Of a stretch of 64,000 nt of DNA, positions 35,302-48,744 are shown piece by piece. Made by a program: the position numbers and the translations under genes. Position 1 is the stretch's first letter, and every line of letters begins with the position of its first letter. This DNA comes from Streptomyces sp. NBC_00358. Its GTDB lineage: Bacteria; Actinomycetota; Actinomycetes; Streptomycetales; Streptomycetaceae. The notes under the pieces are model-generated. The model had not been told where the DNA came from, made no database searches, and worked only from the letters and a program-made list of their open reading frames with translations. The stretch is from positions 1,488,001 through 1,552,000 of the forward strand of contig NZ_CP107976.1 in NCBI RefSeq assembly GCF_036099295.1. The letters run 5' to 3'.

Positions 35302-37644
35302 TCACTTCAGTACCGGGGGTGCCGCCGACGGCTCCGTTCCCCACGTGGAGGGCTCCGGGCCGACCGTGAACCGGAGCGAGCGGATGCTCCTCAGCGTGCC
35401 GGTCGTCACATACGTACGGCCGTACGACGATCCGTCCAGGCGGGCCGTCTGGATGTACCGGTCGGCGTCCGAGGTGCCCGGCGCCGTCACGGTCAGGGCG
35501 CCGCGCGGGTAGTAGCGCCGGTCCAGCGTGAGGTCGACCCGCTCGAAGACGGGCGTGGACAGGCCCCAGGTGTCGTAGCCGGGCTGCACCGGGAAGATCC
35601 CGATGGACGACAGGACGTTCCAGGCGGACATCGTGCCGAGGTCGTCGTTGCCGGTCATCCCGGTCGGCGCGTCCGTGAACAGGGTCAGCGCCGCGTGCAC
35701 GACATCGGTCGTCTTCCACGGCTGTCCGGTCGACAGGTAGGTGTACGGGGCGATCAGGTCGGGCTCGTTCTGCGGGTTGTACTTGTCCGCGTTGTAGTAG
35801 GCGTACGGGCCGTTGACCCACACCTCGCGGGCGGTCTTCGCGGGGTCCTTCAGCAACTGCCCGTAGGCGAAGAACGCGTCGAGCCGGTCGTTCGCCGCCC
35901 GCTCGCCGCCGATCAGGCCGACCATGCCCGGCAGGTCCTGGGGTACGAGCCACTGGTACTGCCAGGACGTGCCCTCGTGGAAACCCTCGCTCTGGGCCGG
36001 GTCCGCGGGTCCGGTGAAGGCCCCGGAGGCGTCCCGGGCGCGGAAGAAGCCGGTCGAACCGTCGTGGATCGTGCGGTAGTTCTGGGACCGCGCGAAGTAG
36101 CGCGCGGCGTCCGCCCCATGGCCGAGATCCCGGGCCATCGCGCCGAGCATGGCGTCCGACAGGGCGTACTCCAGGGTCGCGGAGGCGCCGTGGTCGTAGT
36201 CCGAGTCACCGGACTTGGCGTGCGGCCGGCCCTTGACGTAGGGGGCGTAGCCGTTGGCGATGTACTCCCTGTTGGCCTCGCGGCCCACCGCCGGCGAGTC
36301 GGCGGGCGGCACGCCGTCGGCGTTCTTCTTCAGCGCGCGGTAGGCCCGCTCGGCGTATCCGCCGGCCCCCTTGAGCAGACCCTGCTGATAGGCGTTGGTG
36401 AGGAACGGGGTGACCGGGTCGCCGGTCATGATGTTCGTCTCGACCGTGCCGTAGCCCCACTTGGGCAGCCAGCCGCTCTCCTCGTCGATCCGGATGACGG
36501 AGATCGCCATGTCGCGCGCCTCGCGCGGCGCGAGCAGGGCCAGCAGTTGCGACTGGGTGCGGTAGGTGTCCCACAGCGACCAGTTCTGGTAGTACGTGAA
36601 GCCCTTGGCGCGGTGGATCCGCTGGTCCCAGCCGGTGTAGCGGCCGTCCGCGTCACTGCCGACGTTCGGCGCGAGGAAGGAACGGTAGAGCGAGGAGTAG
36701 AACGTGCGGCGCAGGGTGTCGGCGCCGCCCTGCGCGCGGACGTCGTCGAGCCGGTCCTCCCAGGCGCGGTGCGCGGCGCCGCGCACCGCGTCGAAGGAAC
36801 GGCCCCCCTCGGAGCGGAGGTTGACGGCCGCTCCGCCGGCATCCACGTACGAGAGCGCGGTGGTCGCCTCGACCGTGCGGTCCTTGGTGGTGTCGAAGCG
36901 GACGAAGGCGCCGGTGCGTCCGGTGGTGCCGGCGGTCTCCTGGGAGCCCTCGGTGACGGTGTCGCCGTTCCAGGTGCCCGAGGTGGTGAACGGCCGGTCG
37001 AAGCGGGTGATCGTGTACACCGTGTACGGCTTGGTGGCCTGGCAGAAGCCGCTGCCGGTGATCGCCGTGCGGACCGTCCTGTTGTCCAGGATCTCGACCT
37101 TCGTCGCCACCGTCCTGTGCAGCGACTGGCCCGCGTTCAGCAGCACGTTGGCCTTGTCGGTGGCCGGGAACGTGTATCGCTGCACGCCGGTGCGCGCGGT
37201 GGCCGTCAGTTCGGCCTCGATCCCGGACTTCAGGCCGACCCTGTAGAAGCCGGGGTGCGCCTCCTCGGTGTCGTGGCCGAACTCGGCCTCGTACCGGGCG
37301 TCATCCGTCCCGGTGACGTCACCTGTCGTGGGCAAGACGGGCAGGTCGCCGCCGAGCCCGCAGCCCACGCCCGAGAGATGGACGAGGGAGAAGCCGCGGA
37401 TGTGGTTCTGGGAGTGGTCGTAGCCGGTGTTGTGGCCGGTGTCCGGGGAGAACTGCACCATGCCGAAGGGCACGGCGGCGCCTGGATAGGTGTTGCCCTC
37501 GTTCTCCGTTCCGATGAACGGGTTGACCAGATCGGTGAGTTGGCCGTCGCGCGGCTCGGCGGCGTGTGCGGTGGGCAGGGCGAACAGCGCGGAGGCTGTC
37601 ACCAGCCCGGCCGTGCACAGGCGCAGGCGCCGGGTCCATCTCAT
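35302..37644 (-). CDS. Secreted GH92 alpha-1,2-mannosidase
   Basis: A 780-residue exported glycoside hydrolase family 92 enzyme, a calcium-dependent inverting exo-mannosidase that trims mannan or N-glycan chains. It has a Sec signal peptide (cleavage after AHA, about residue 27), then the family start VNPFIGTENEGNTYPGA. Family blocks include GCGLGGDLPVLP, YYQNWSLWDTYRTQ, SDYDHGASATLEYAL, FHEGTSWQYQW and the catalytic-region TGNDDLGTMSAW. ATG 37644 is preceded by GGAGG eight bases away. Its promoter region carries a cluster of GACAACGTTGTC-type operators, so a LacI-family repressor encoded elsewhere probably controls it. Confidence 0.94.
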   Translation of the reverse strand: MRWTRRLRLCTAGLVTASALFALPTAHAAEPRDGQLTDLVNPFIGTENEGNTYPGAAVPFGMVQFSPDTGHNTGYDHSQNHIRGFSLVHLSGVGCGLGGDLPVLPTTGDVTGTDDARYEAEFGHDTEEAHPGFYRVGLKSGIEAELTATARTGVQRYTFPATDKANVLLNAGQSLHRTVATKVEILDNRTVRTAITGSGFCQATKPYTVYTITRFDRPFTTSGTWNGDTVTEGSQETAGTTGRTGAFVRFDTTKDRTVEATTALSYVDAGGAAVNLRSEGGRSFDAVRGAAHRAWEDRLDDVRAQGGADTLRRTFYSSLYRSFLAPNVGSDADGRYTGWDQRIHRAKGFTYYQNWSLWDTYRTQSQLLALLAPREARDMAISVIRIDEESGWLPKWGYGTVETNIMTGDPVTPFLTNAYQQGLLKGAGGYAERAYRALKKNADGVPPADSPAVGREANREYIANGYAPYVKGRPHAKSGDSDYDHGASATLEYALSDAMLGAMARDLGHGADAARYFARSQNYRTIHDGSTGFFRARDASGAFTGPADPAQSEGFHEGTSWQYQWLVPQDLPGMVGLIGGERAANDRLDAFFAYGQLLKDPAKTAREVWVNGPYAYYNADKYNPQNEPDLIAPYTYLSTGQPWKTTDVVHAALTLFTDAPTGMTGNDDLGTMSAWNVLSSIGIFPVQPGYDTWGLSTPVFERVDLTLDRRYYPRGALTVTAPGTSDADRYIQTARLDGSSYGRTYVTTGTLRSIRSLRFTVGPEPSTWGTEPSAAPPVLK

Positions 37645-37668
37645 GCGGAAGACCTCCGGTGGGTGATC

Positions 37669-37680
37669 GACATCGTTGTC
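37669..37680. promoter_or_regulatory. LacI-type operator, site 1
   Basis: GACATCGTTGTC lies 25 bases before the GH92 start codon and is a near-perfect 12-bp palindrome of the GACAACGTTGTC class. Confidence 0.65.
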
Positions 37681-37784
37681 CACATGCATGGTCGGGGCGG
37701 GAGACCGGCTTTCCGGGCAACCGGAGGAGATCCCGCCGTACGCGTCGCGTCCGGGCACGGCGCGTCCGAGACCGTCACCGTCTA

Positions 37785-37798
37785 TGACATCGTTGTCA
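37785..37798. promoter_or_regulatory. LacI-type operator, site 2
   Basis: TGACATCGTTGTCA repeats the core of site 1 exactly (GACATCGTTGTC) about 140 bases before the GH92 start. Confidence 0.65.
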
Positions 37799-37804
37799 GA
37801 GCTG

Positions 37805-37840
37805 TACAACGTTGTCATGCACGGCAGTTGGCATGACAAC
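37805..37840. promoter_or_regulatory. LacI-type operator, site 3, with extended inverted repeat
   Basis: TACAACGTTGTC (37805-37816) is a third copy of the operator core, 20 bases from site 2. Overlapping it, GTTGTCATGC (37811-37820) and GCATGACAAC (37831-37840) form a perfect 10-bp inverted repeat with a 10-base spacer. Confidence 0.6.
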
Positions 37841-37875
37841 ACGCGCCCTCGGCTCATGTCCAGGGACATGACAAA

Positions 37876-37916
37876 GGCCCCGGAGTCCCGGCTCGTCGAG
37901 CCGGGACTCCGGGGCC
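37876..37916 (-). terminator. Strong terminator after glgC
   Basis: A perfect 20-bp stem (GGCCCCGGAGTCCCGGCTCG and its complement, one unpaired base at the tip) lies 51 bases past the glgC stop, preceded by AAA on the left side. Confidence 0.85.
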
Positions 37917-37966
37917 GTCGCCGCACGCGGCCGGCCGGGGGTGTCCGTGACCGCCGCCACCGGCGG

Positions 37967-39187
37967 TCACGGCACGAGCTGGCCCTTGCCCAGGGCGATC
38001 ACGCCGCCCTTGGAGACCGTGTAGAGGTCGGAGTCGCGCTCCGGGTTGACGCCGATCGTCGCGCCCGGCGGTACCTCGACGTTCTTGTCGAGCACCGCCC
38101 CGCGCACCACGGCACCCCGCCCTATCTTCACGTTGTCGTGCAGGATCGAGCCCTGCACCACCGCGCCCGGATCGACGACCACGCCCGGCGACAGCACCGA
38201 CCGCGTCACCTGCCCGCGGATCAGGCACCCCGCGCTGATGATGGACTCGCTCGCGATCCCCCCGGCGTTGAAGCGCGCGGGCGAGAGCTGACCGGAGCTC
38301 GTGTAGACGGGCCAGCTCCGGTTGAAGAGATTGAAGGCGGGACGCTCCGCGATCAGGTCCATGTGGGCGTCGTAGTAGGCGTCGAGGGTTCCCACGTCGC
38401 GCCAGTAGCCCTGGTCACGGGTGGTCTCGCCGGGCACGTGGTTGTCGCTGAAGTCGTAGAGCTGGGCCTCGCCGCGCTCGGTGAGCGCGGGCAGGATCGA
38501 ACCGCCCATGTCGTGCACGGAGTGCTCGTCCTCGGCGTCCCGCTGGAGCGCCTCGACGAGGGCCTTGGTGGTGAAGATGTAGTTGCCCATCGAGGCGAAG
38601 ACGCACTCGGGGTCGTCCGCGAGGCCGGGCGGGTCGGCGGGCTTCTCCAGGAAGCCCCGCACGCTCTGGCCGTCGGATCCGGGGCTGATGACCCCGAAGG
38701 ACGACGACTCGGCGCGCGGCACCCTGATCCCGGCGACCGTCACTCCCGCACCGCCCTCGATGTGCTGGGCGAGCATCTGCCGGGGGTCCATCCGATAGAC
38801 GTGGTCGGCGCCGAACACCGCGACGTACTCGGGCTGTTCGTCGTGGATCAGGTTCAGCGACTGGAGGATCGCGTCCGCGCTGCCCAGGTACCAGCGGGGG
38901 CCGAGCCGCTGCTGGGCCGGGACGGGCGTCACGTAGTTGCCGAGCAGGCTCGACATCCGCCAGGTGGTGGTGATGTGCCGGTCCAGCGAGTGCGACTTGT
39001 ACTGCGTGAGCACGCAGATGCGCAGGATGTCGGCGTTCACGAGATTGGAGAGGACGAAGTCCACGAGGCGGTACGTGCCGCCGAAGGTCACCGCCGGTTT
39101 CGCCCGGTCCGCCGTGAGCGGCATCAGCCGCTTTCCCTCACCGCCCGCCAGTACGATTCCCAGCACCGAAGGTCCTCCGCGCCGCAT
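37967..39187 (-). CDS. glgC: Glucose-1-phosphate adenylyltransferase
   Basis: A 406-residue ADP-glucose pyrophosphorylase, which makes ADP-glucose for glycogen synthesis. The N-terminal nucleotidyltransferase domain has [13 protein letters not shown] and AKPAVTFGG, an [10 protein letters not shown] metal site and the substrate loop FLEKP. The C-terminal left-handed beta-helix contains hexapeptide repeats (about 290-380). ATG 39187 is used; GTG 39166 (VLGIVLAGG) is an alternative. The glgA gene lies upstream on the same strand, 81 bases away, so the two form a glycogen operon. Confidence 0.95.
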   Translation of the reverse strand: MRRGGPSVLGIVLAGGEGKRLMPLTADRAKPAVTFGGTYRLVDFVLSNLVNADILRICVLTQYKSHSLDRHITTTWRMSSLLGNYVTPVPAQQRLGPRWYLGSADAILQSLNLIHDEQPEYVAVFGADHVYRMDPRQMLAQHIEGGAGVTVAGIRVPRAESSSFGVISPGSDGQSVRGFLEKPADPPGLADDPECVFASMGNYIFTTKALVEALQRDAEDEHSVHDMGGSILPALTERGEAQLYDFSDNHVPGETTRDQGYWRDVGTLDAYYDAHMDLIAERPAFNLFNRSWPVYTSSGQLSPARFNAGGIASESIISAGCLIRGQVTRSVLSPGVVVDPGAVVQGSILHDNVKIGRGAVVRGAVLDKNVEVPPGATIGVNPERDSDLYTVSKGGVIALGKGQLVP

Positions 39188-39268
39188 GCCGCCGCCCCTC
39201 TAAGCCCGGTCGGACCGGGCCCGGACACCCGGACCCGCCCGTGTCTCTGAAGCTCACCTGTCCGATGG

Positions 39269-40420
39269 TTACCCCGGTTTGAGGACTTCCTCGTACAACT
39301 GGACGGTCTTTCGCGCGACCGCGTCCCAGCCGAACTCCCGTACCGCGCGCAGCCGTCCGGCCTCGCCCATCCGGCGGGCCGCTGCGGGGTCGGCGAGCAC
39401 GGAGTCCAGGGCCGTCGCGAGAGCGGCCTCGAAGTCGTCCTGGAGCGGCACCAGCAGGCCCGTCTCGCCGTGCTCGACGACCTCGGGGATGCCGCCGACG
39501 CGTGAGGCGACCACCGCCGTCCCGCAGGCCATCGCCTCCAGATTGACGATGCCGAGCGGCTCGTACACCGAGGGGCACACGAACACGGCCGCGTGCGTGA
39601 GGAGTTGGATCACGTCGGGGCGCGGCAGCATCTGCGGGATCCAGTGCACGCCGTCGCGCACCGCGCTCAGCTCCTGGTACAGCTCGCGGAACTCCCGGTC
39701 GATCTCGGGGGTGTCGGGGGCACCCGCGCACAGCACCACCTGCGCGGCCGGGTCGATGTCCCGTACCGCGCGCAGGAGATGGGGCACACCCTTCTGCCGG
39801 GTGATGCGGCCGACGAACAGGATGTACGGGCGCCCGGTGTCCAGGCCGATCCGCTCCAGGACGTCGGTGCCGGGGTCGGGCCGGTAGAGGGCGGTGTCGA
39901 TGCCGTTGTGCACGACGCGCACCCTGGCCGGGTCCAGGACCGGGTAGCAGCCGAGGATGTCCTCGCGCATGGCCCCGGATACCGCGATCACGGCGTCCGC
40001 GGACTCGATGGCGGTGCGCTCGGCCCAACCGGACAGGGCGTAGCCACCGCCCAGTTGCTCGGCCTTCCAGGGGCGCAGCGGTTCGAGGGAGTGGGCGGTC
40101 ATCACATGCGGGATGCCGTGCAGGAGCTTCCCGAAGTGCCCCGCGAGGTTGGCGTACCAGGTGTGGGAGTGGACCAGTTCGCGGCCTTCGAGAGCGGCGG
40201 CGATGGACAGGTCCACGGAGAAGGTGCGCAGGGCGTCGTTGGCGCCGTCGAGTGCGGGCCAGGGCCGGTGACGGACGACCCCGCCCGTGCCGCCCTCGCC
40301 CCAGCAGTGCACGTCGAGTTCCGTGAGGGCGCGCAACTCCCGCGCGAGGAACTCGACATGGACGCCCGCACCGCCGTACACGTCCGGCGGATACTCCCGG
40401 GTCAGCAGTCCCACGCGCAC
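39269..40420 (-). CDS. glgA: Actinobacterial glycogen synthase (GT4)
   Basis: A 383-residue GT-B fold glycosyltransferase of the actinobacterial glgA type. Its mycobacterial homologue can also make maltose-1-phosphate (GlgM activity). The N-terminal LLTREYPPDVYGGAGVHV with its Gly-rich acceptor loop, the middle LFVGRITRQKGV and the nucleotide-sugar motif PSVYEPLGIVNLEAMACGTAVVAS (E-x7-E) are intact. GTG 40420 (VRVGLLTREYPP) is preceded by GGGGG at good spacing. It is followed by glgC. Confidence 0.92.
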   Translation of the reverse strand: MRVGLLTREYPPDVYGGAGVHVEFLARELRALTELDVHCWGEGGTGGVVRHRPWPALDGANDALRTFSVDLSIAAALEGRELVHSHTWYANLAGHFGKLLHGIPHVMTAHSLEPLRPWKAEQLGGGYALSGWAERTAIESADAVIAVSGAMREDILGCYPVLDPARVRVVHNGIDTALYRPDPGTDVLERIGLDTGRPYILFVGRITRQKGVPHLLRAVRDIDPAAQVVLCAGAPDTPEIDREFRELYQELSAVRDGVHWIPQMLPRPDVIQLLTHAAVFVCPSVYEPLGIVNLEAMACGTAVVASRVGGIPEVVEHGETGLLVPLQDDFEAALATALDSVLADPAAARRMGEAGRLRAVREFGWDAVARKTVQLYEEVLKPG

Positions 40421-40505
40421 ACAGAACCCCCGTCGTAGCCGGTTGGTGCCCCTCATGGTCACTCAGTTGAAGCCGATACGGAAGACCACGCGGAAAGCCC
40501 CTCGG

Positions 40506-41237
40506 TCAGGTCCGGCCGGGCGCGGGCCGCGGCGGGCGGTCGAAGCAGCAGTCGCCGCAGACTCCGCCGCCGGGCACCCGGTAGTAGAGGCAGCAGCTCC
40601 GGCGGCGGAGCGTCCTCGGGTCGAGGGTGCCGACGAGGTCGGGGTGCGCGAAGAGCCGGCCGGCCAGCTCCCTGGCCCGCTCCCCCACCTCCGGGCGTTC
40701 GTGGACGAGCGCCCAGCGGTCGAGCTGACGGACGGTCCCGGCCAGGGCGGAGCCCGCGTTGCCCCACAGCAGGCCCGGCGAGACGCGGTACCGCGAGCGC
40801 AGGGCCGCGCTCAGCGGGACGAGAAGACCGGCGCGCACGACCGCGTCGAGATCGGTCACGGGCCGGACCCGGACCTCGGAGAGCCACAGGTCGTCCGGAG
40901 CGGCGGCGTCCGGGTCCCAGCGCAGCAGCTCAGGGTCGAGGTCGGGCACCTGGCCGCAGAGCGCGGCGGCACCGAGCGCGATGGACCAGAACCGGGCGGC
41001 CAGACCCTGCTGGGCCACCGAGACCGCGGTCCGCGACTCCGGCGCCCGAATACTCCGCGCGACCTTCTCTACGCGAAAAGTTGTCGGATCCGCGTAAACC
41101 TCCGCGGGGGTCCCGGATCGCGGGTCCGCCCAGGCGCTCGCGAGGGTGGGCAGGGGGCCGCGCGGCGGTACGCCGGTGCGTAGTACGAAGAATCCGCCGA
41201 GCCTGTCGAGCACGGTGAGTCGGGGGTCGAGGTCCAC
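40506..41237 (-). CDS. FhuF-like (2Fe-2S) siderophore-iron reductase family protein
   Basis: A protein of about 243 residues. The C-terminus carries the FhuF-type cysteine motif SCCLYYRVPGGGVCGDCCF, which holds a [2Fe-2S] cluster used to reduce ferric siderophores. The central part matches the ferric iron reductase FhuF-like transporter family (SVAQQGLAARFWSIALGAA, LLWGNAGSALAG). The start is not clear: GTG 41237 and TTG 41255 are both in frame without a well-placed ribosome site, so the 5' end is provisional. It is divergent from the DMT transporter gene and 85 bases upstream of glgA would-be transcripts' far end only by chance. Confidence 0.82.
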   Translation of the reverse strand: MDLDPRLTVLDRLGGFFVLRTGVPPRGPLPTLASAWADPRSGTPAEVYADPTTFRVEKVARSIRAPESRTAVSVAQQGLAARFWSIALGAAALCGQVPDLDPELLRWDPDAAAPDDLWLSEVRVRPVTDLDAVVRAGLLVPLSAALRSRYRVSPGLLWGNAGSALAGTVRQLDRWALVHERPEVGERARELAGRLFAHPDLVGTLDPRTLRRRSCCLYYRVPGGGVCGDCCFDRPPRPAPGRT

Positions 41238-41465
41238 GAAGACCAGTAGTACCAAGTCCCCTAGGGGTAACCAGCAGTGGATCGGTCCCTGGTGTCGCCC
41301 ACCCTGGGGAGGACAAGGGGCGATCCGTACTCCATCGGCAGTAGGACCCAATGACTGCTCAGGGACGACGACGCGAACTAAATCACGGGGCATCGTTGTT
41401 TCCATGGAAGCCGAACGTTCGTCGCGCCGGGGTGCTGCTCCGCGCCGTACGCAGAGGAGGGACTC

Positions 41466-46070
<4,605 letters not shown>

Positions 46071-46191
46071 GGCTGTCCGGGGACCGCAGGACTCTCACCG
46101 CCCGGGCCGTAACCCCGTGGCCGACGGGCCCGTAAGCCTGTGGCCACCCGGGCTCCAGGGCCGGCGCCCGGGCCGGACACCACGCTCCGCC

Positions 46192-46237
46192 GCCGAAGCC
46201 GTCACGTTCCCGAATCCGGGCCCGTGGCGGCTTCGGC
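46192..46237 (+). terminator. Possible terminator after gnd
   Basis: GCCGAAGCCG and CGGCTTCGGC form a 10-bp perfect dyad with a 26-base loop, about 120 bases past gnd. The long loop makes it a weak candidate. Confidence 0.35.
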
Positions 46238-46333
46238 ATGCCCGGGACGGCAGGGGCTCGGGCCACTCCGGGTGCCGGGCTGGACCGCGCCCGCTGCTGA
46301 AGTGCCGGGCGCGGGGCTGGGGCTGGGGCTGAC

Positions 46334-46558
46334 CTAGTCCCGCTGGGCGGCGAACAGTTCCAGGTGGGCGCAGGTGGGGCAGCGAAAGGCGTCTATCTGC
46401 CAATGCGCACGGCCCATCCTCTTGGCACCACCCATCGGGCCTCGTTCCAGGGCGCCTTGGATCCACCGCGCGAAGCCGCGACTGCCCTGTCCCGAGTCCT
46501 CGACGAAGCCCTGTTCCAGCCCCACCGCGCCGCATTGGGAGCACCGTATGTTGTTCAC
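46334..46558 (-). CDS. Small zinc-ribbon protein
   Basis: A 74-residue protein with two CxxC pairs (CSQCGAVGL near the N-terminus and CPTCAHLELF near the C-terminus) expected to bind one zinc. A central stretch of about 45 residues has a mixed charge pattern. GTG 46558 is the only suitable start. Proteins of this form are conserved in actinobacteria without a known role. Its upstream region contains two sets of short tandem repeats. Confidence 0.7.
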   Translation of the reverse strand: MNNIRCSQCGAVGLEQGFVEDSGQGSRGFARWIQGALERGPMGGAKRMGRAHWQIDAFRCPTCAHLELFAAQRD

Positions 46559-46659
46559 CGGGCGAGTTTATGGAACCGCCGGAGACGCCGGTCATCGGGG
46601 TCGGCTCCCTCGGCCCTGTCCGGCGTGACGGGCCACGGGCAGGCCATGTGCCGTTCGTC

Positions 46660-46705
46660 CACGGCCTGTTGGGGCGCACTTGCTCACGGCCTGTAGAGGC
46701 GCACT
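46660..46705. repeat. Direct repeat with 25-bp period
   Basis: CACGGCCTGTTGGGGCGCACT (46660-46680, read with its variant at 46685-46705: CACGGCCTG then TAGAGGCGCACT) matches at 18 of 21 positions. Confidence 0.65.
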
Positions 46706-46713
46706 GCCCACAT

Positions 46714-46755
46714 GCCCTTCGCGAGAACTCGCGTGCCCTTCGCGAGAGCTCGCGC
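46714..46755. repeat. 21-bp tandem repeat containing CGCGAG-CTCGCG dyads
   Basis: Two adjacent 21-bp units each begin with GCCCTTCGCGAGA and each contain a 14-bp dyad, CGCGAGAACTCGCG (46720-46733) and CGCGAGAGCTCGCG (46741-46754), two helical turns apart. The arrangement suits cooperative protein binding. Confidence 0.65.
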
Positions 46756-46869
46756 GAGTCGGCCTCGGCGCGGCGCCCCGGCCTGAGGCGCGTCACGGCC
46801 GCAGGCGCGAGCCCCGGTCGCTCACGCACCGCGGCCGGGCACCCGTCGGGCCCGAGCGCCGGACGTCCG

Positions 46870-47112
46870 TCAGGACAGCGGTTCCGGCCGGGGCTGGGGT
46901 TCCGGTACCGGGTCGGGGCCTGGCGGCTTCGGGATCGGGGAGGGGGACGGGACGGGCTCCGGACCGGGGGCGGGATCGGGGTTCGGTCCGGGTACGGGAT
47001 CGGGACCGCCCGGCTTCGGCGTCGGGTCCGGGAACGGACTGGGCCCCGGGGGCTCGGGGCTCGGCCCGGGGGTGGGTCCCGGCGGCACGGGGTCGGGGTA
47101 CGGATGCGTCAT
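46870..47112 (-). CDS. Short proline-rich repetitive protein
   Basis: An 80-residue protein made almost wholly of Pro with Asp, Gly, Glu, Ser and Lys in a PxPxP pattern (for example PSPSPIPKPPGPDPVP). ATG 47112 has GGAGGA five bases upstream, which strongly suggests real translation. There is no signal peptide. It must be extended and disordered. No function is known; it could be a small linker or surface-interaction peptide. Confidence 0.6.
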   Translation of the reverse strand: MTHPYPDPVPPGPTPGPSPEPPGPSPFPDPTPKPGGPDPVPGPNPDPAPGPEPVPSPSPIPKPPGPDPVPEPQPRPEPLS

Positions 47113-47249
47113 GGTGGTCCTCCAGCCTGTCGGTGCGTCGGCTCTGGACTTGTCCCACGCGTACCCGGCCCCGGCTCACCCACTCACCCCGTCGCGCAAG
47201 GGACGGCGTCCAGGTGGGCCTATGCGGGGGCGCCCCGCACTGGTGGGCC

Positions 47250-47927
47250 CTAGGGACCGGCGTGCGTCGCGCGGATCGCGTCCGCCGCCGCGGCGAGTCC
47301 CGGACGGGGGCTCGACAGCACACGCACCGAGGTGGTGGTGAGCCGCTGGGCCGGTGCCATGGAGGCCTGGGCGAGGACGATCGCGTCGGCGTCGGTGACC
47401 TCGTCCGCGGCGGCGGCCACCGCACGGGCACAGCCGTCCGTGTCGCCCGCCTCGAACAGCGCCCACGCGCCCTCGACCAAGGCCGTACGGACGTCCACGG
47501 GGCGACCCGCGCGGCGGGCCTCCTCCTCGACTAGGGCGACGGTCGGTCGCAGGGTGCTCGCGACCGTCGCGAGGACGACGACGCGGGGGCCCGCGGCCAC
47601 CGCGGCGGCGGCCATGGGCCGGTCCACGCGGAGCACGGGCACCCCGGCGTCGGTCCGCTCGGCGATGTCCCCGATGGTCGAGCAGGTGCAGAGCACGGCC
47701 CGGGCGCCGTCGGCGACGGCCCTGGTGAGCAGTGCCCGCACCTCGTCGGCCACCGCTTCGGGCCCGTCGCGCCGGGCCCTGGCCAGCAGCTCCTCGTCGA
47801 CCGAGTGCCGCAGTTCCAGGCCCGGACGGTCCTCGTCGCGCAGCGCGTCGAAGACGGGGACGTGCGCCGGTGAGGTGTGCAGCAGGGCGAGCGGTCCGGA
47901 GTGGGGCGGGCGCGGCGCCCCTGCCAT
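47250..47927 (-). CDS. Aspartate/glutamate racemase-superfamily protein
   Basis: A 225-residue protein of the Asp/Glu/hydantoin racemase superfamily. The first catalytic Cys is present in LCTCSTIG. The second region, where racemases have another Cys, reads VLAQASMA and has none, as in one-cysteine branches such as arylmalonate decarboxylase. Racemase activity is therefore doubtful. ATG 47927 shares its A with the stop codon of the upstream acetyltransferase gene (TGATG), so the two are translationally coupled. It lies in the panD operon. Confidence 0.8.
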   Translation of the reverse strand: MAGAPRPPHSGPLALLHTSPAHVPVFDALRDEDRPGLELRHSVDEELLARARRDGPEAVADEVRALLTRAVADGARAVLCTCSTIGDIAERTDAGVPVLRVDRPMAAAAVAAGPRVVVLATVASTLRPTVALVEEEARRAGRPVDVRTALVEGAWALFEAGDTDGCARAVAAAADEVTDADAIVLAQASMAPAQRLTTTSVRVLSSPRPGLAAAADAIRATHAGP

Positions 47928-48271
47928 CAGAAGCGTCCCGGGTGCGCCTTGAGCCACTCCACCGCGGCCTTCAGCAGTTCCGGGTCGGCCGCAGGAGCCT
48001 CCGCCGGGTGACGCTCCGCCCACTTCACGACGTACGGGCAGAGCGGCGCGACGACGACTCCCTCGCGTGCGGCGATGACGTACAGCTCACGGGCGAGGGA
48101 GCCGGCGATGCCCTGGCCCTCGTGCTCGGGTTCCACGATGGTGTGCACGGGGACGAGAGCCCGGGCGGGTTCCTCCAGGACGAAGTACTCGATGTGCCCG
48201 ACCACTTGGTCTCCGGCGAACGCCTCAAGGCGGCCGGCCGGCCGGTCGTCGCGGATCTCGATGTCGCTCAC
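47927..48271 (-). CDS. Small GNAT-fold N-acetyltransferase (Acetyltransf_CG)
   Basis: A 114-residue minimal GNAT protein of the YjdJ/NATD1 type. The acetyl-CoA binding signature VHTIVEPEHEGQGIAGSLARELYVIAAREG and the terminal LCPYVVKWAERHPA are typical (the longest conserved block spans residues about 42-70). GTG 48271 is chosen because GAGGAG sits five bases upstream; GTG 48277 overlaps that site. The substrate is unknown. It follows panD by 53 bases and is coupled to the racemase-like gene. Confidence 0.85.
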   Translation of the reverse strand: MSDIEIRDDRPAGRLEAFAGDQVVGHIEYFVLEEPARALVPVHTIVEPEHEGQGIAGSLARELYVIAAREGVVVAPLCPYVVKWAERHPAEAPAADPELLKAAVEWLKAHPGRF

Positions 48272-48324
48272 GGGCACTCCTCGGGTCGTCGGTCCAGGGG
48301 TCCTGCGATGACGCCGCCCGCCGA

Positions 48325-48744
48325 TCAGGCGGTGACGGCCTGCGGGCTGCGCCGCTGGTCCGAGCCCGGTACCGGCTCGGACGGGTCGGCGCCGAGGGCC
48401 ACGATCCGGTTGTCGCGGTCCACGTGCACGACGCTCGGCCGCAGCGCCCGCGCCTCGGCGTCGGTCACCTGAGCGTAACTGATGATGATCACCAGGTCAC
48501 CGGGATGCACGAGATGGGCCGCCGCTCCGTTGATCCCGACGACCCCCGACCCGCGCTCCCCCTCGATGACGTACGTCTCCAGGCGGGCACCGTTGGTGAT
48601 GTCGACGATGTGGACGAGCTCACCGGGCAGCAGATCGGCGGCGTCCAGCAGATCGGCGTCGATGGTGACGGATCCGACGTAGTGCAGGTCGGCCTGGGTG
48701 ACCGTGGCACGGTGGATCTTGGACTTGAACATGGTACGAAGCAT
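48325..48744 (-). CDS. panD: Aspartate 1-decarboxylase
   Basis: A 139-residue proenzyme that makes beta-alanine for pantothenate and coenzyme A. The self-processing Gly-Ser site is intact in HYVGSVTID (cleavage before Ser25), giving the pyruvoyl cofactor. Other family blocks are [24 protein letters not shown] and [21 protein letters not shown] (conserved Asn72-Gly-Ala-Ala). ATG 48744 is preceded by GGAG. It is the first gene of a three-gene minus-strand operon with the acetyltransferase and the racemase-like gene. Confidence 0.95.
   Translation of the reverse strand: MLRTMFKSKIHRATVTQADLHYVGSVTIDADLLDAADLLPGELVHIVDITNGARLETYVIEGERGSGVVGINGAAAHLVHPGDLVIIISYAQVTDAEARALRPSVVHVDRDNRIVALGADPSEPVPGSDQRRSPQAVTA

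Larger units (their letters stand above)
46559..46869. other. Repeat-containing intergenic region
   Basis: This 311-base stretch lies upstream of the minus-strand zinc-ribbon gene. It holds a 21-mer direct repeat at 46660-46705 and a second, palindromic 21-bp tandem repeat at 46714-46755. I see no coding frame. Confidence 0.5.

Noticed and set aside
35299..37836. Long plus-strand frame opposite the GH92 gene
   Set aside because: It is a shadow of the mannosidase gene, with Val/Gly/Arg-rich composition and no start signal.
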